From Candidatus Melainabacteria bacterium (GTDB lineage: Bacteria > Cyanobacteriota > Vampirovibrionia > Vampirovibrionales > Vampirovibrionaceae), in contig CABHPA010000198.1 of NCBI GenBank assembly GCA_902168245.1, forward strand, positions 1 through 64,000: a DNA stretch of 64,000 nucleotides, given 5' to 3'. This document shows, in pieces, positions 63,218-64,000 of this stretch (positions are counted from its first letter, which is position 1; each line of letters opens with the position of its first letter). The notes under the pieces are model-generated. The model saw only the letters and a program-made list of their open reading frames with translations. It was not told the DNA's origin and searched no databases. Position numbers and translations under genes: made by a program.

Positions 63218-63298
63218 ACAAGGGCTTACCGTTCCTTAACAATTCGTATATGCTATAGTTACGAGTATCCCCCACGCAAGACAGTTTGGAGAAATGGG

Positions 63299-64000
63299 TT
63301 GACTGAAAAATTGATCATTCACGGCGGCAAGGCACTACGCGGTGAAGTTGAGATTTCGGGTGCCAAGAACTCGGTCCTCAAGTTGATGGCAGCCTGCTTA
63401 TTAACTGGAGACAGCATTGAACTCCGAAATGTTCCCCATTTAAGCGACGTGGTGGTGATGACCCAGGTGTTAAAGCACCTCGGCTGCGATGTAGACCAGC
63501 AAGACGATGACCGGGTGTATATCCAGGCCCGCAACATCACCAGCGTGGAAGCGCCTTATGACTTGGTTCGCAAAATGCGCGCCAGTTTCGATGTGCTGGG
63601 CAGCCTGCTGGGCCGCTTCGGCGAAGCCCGCGTGGCGTTGCCGGGTGGCTGCTCCATTGGCAAACGCAGTGTTGACCTGCACGTAAAAGGCTTAATCGCC
63701 TTGGGCGCGGAAGTGGAAATTAACCACGGCTACGTGGAAGCCAAGGCCGCCAAGCTGATTGGGGCGGAGATCCTGCTGGACACCCCCAGCGTGGGCGCAA
63801 CCGAAAACATTATGCTGGCCGCCACCATGGCGGAAGGCTCCACCATTATTTCCAACGCGGCGCAGGAACCGGAAATTGTGGATCTCGCCAACTTCCTGAA
63901 CGCGATGGGCGCGGATATCAGCGGCGCTGGCACTAATGAACTTCTGATTAACGGCGTGAAGCCCAGCGCCATGCACGGCACCACATACACCGTCATGCCC
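63299..64000 (+). CDS. murA: UDP-N-acetylglucosamine 1-carboxyvinyltransferase, 5' part
   Basis: 234 residues visible; the frame continues past the right edge (family about 420). TTG start at 63299 with GGAG eight bases upstream (an ATG in another frame meets a stop at once). LIIHGGKALRGEVEISGAKN, VRKMRASFDVLGSLLGRFGE and the active-site Cys in LPGGCSIGKRSVDLH are intact. First committed step of peptidoglycan synthesis. Confidence 0.97.
   Translation, partial: MTEKLIIHGGKALRGEVEISGAKNSVLKLMAACLLTGDSIELRNVPHLSDVVVMTQVLKHLGCDVDQQDDDRVYIQARNITSVEAPYDLVRKMRASFDVLGSLLGRFGEARVALPGGCSIGKRSVDLHVKGLIALGAEVEINHGYVEAKAAKLIGAEILLDTPSVGATENIMLAATMAEGSTIISNAAQEPEIVDLANFLNAMGADISGAGTNELLINGVKPSAMHGTTYTVMP

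Overview
The window looks like one contiguous stretch of a free-standing bacterial chromosome of moderate G+C, with a diderm envelope implied by an Mla-type lipid transporter and three TonB/TolA-like proteins. Several features point to the non-photosynthetic sister lineage of Cyanobacteria (Vampirovibrionia / 'Melainabacteria'): a DUF561 TIM-barrel protein (57014-57769, a family I know from cyanobacteria and plastids), MinC-MinD-MinE, a cyanobacterial-style OmpR/PhoB response regulator, and a small coiled-coil protein starting MGLGASQARLLLLTARK that I associate from memory with that lineage. This placement is inference; no 16S gene is present.

Layout. 1-9600: envelope and unknown proteins (TonB-like, Gly-zipper secreted protein, two YkgJ-type cysteine-cluster proteins, a tandem pair of paralogous membrane proteins), then upp, an orphan HExxH protein, a HIT protein and rpsU. 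9756-13809 (minus): an operon of a UbiA-type prenyltransferase followed by mlaE-mlaF-mlaD. 13919-15881: HtrA protease and a response regulator. 16242-19377: rpsL-rpsG-fusA. 19536-27957: a cytidine-deaminase-like protein that has lost its catalytic Glu, a class V aminotransferase with serA (serine synthesis), two more TonB-like proteins, an L-asparaginase and a third YkgJ protein. 28079-38325: tRNA-Thr, tRNA-Tyr, tRNA-Thr, then tuf and the S10/spc ribosomal genes from rpsJ to rplR, ending there with two strong terminators instead of continuing to rpsE-secY. 38472-40734 (minus): minC-minD-minE. 41002-48503: gdhA, S4-domain protein, eno, short HPF, DUF4870, DUF58, DUF429-like, ychF. 48650-51779: tdh and kbl (threonine degradation) with an AT-rich AbiJ/HEPN-like defence gene inserted between them. 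51897-58875: GGDEF/HD-GYP signalling protein, rpoZ, a small-protein locus, a large TPR protein, DUF561, uppS with a structured leader. 59002-64000: RidA, two divergent XRE regulators, a TrmB regulator with a probable autoregulatory operator, rplI, an Mpg-type DNA glycosylase and the 5' part of murA.

Most of the window is housekeeping. Points most worth a second look: the catalytically dead CDA-like protein, the AbiJ-like gene inside tdh-kbl, the truncated spc operon, the two-copy RNA-like element at 23840-24150, the small-protein locus at 54500-54970, the uppS leader hairpin, and the TrmB operator. I did not find CRISPR arrays, complete transposons, prophage or rRNA genes. Coordinates of starts were adjusted by ribosome-binding sites where possible.
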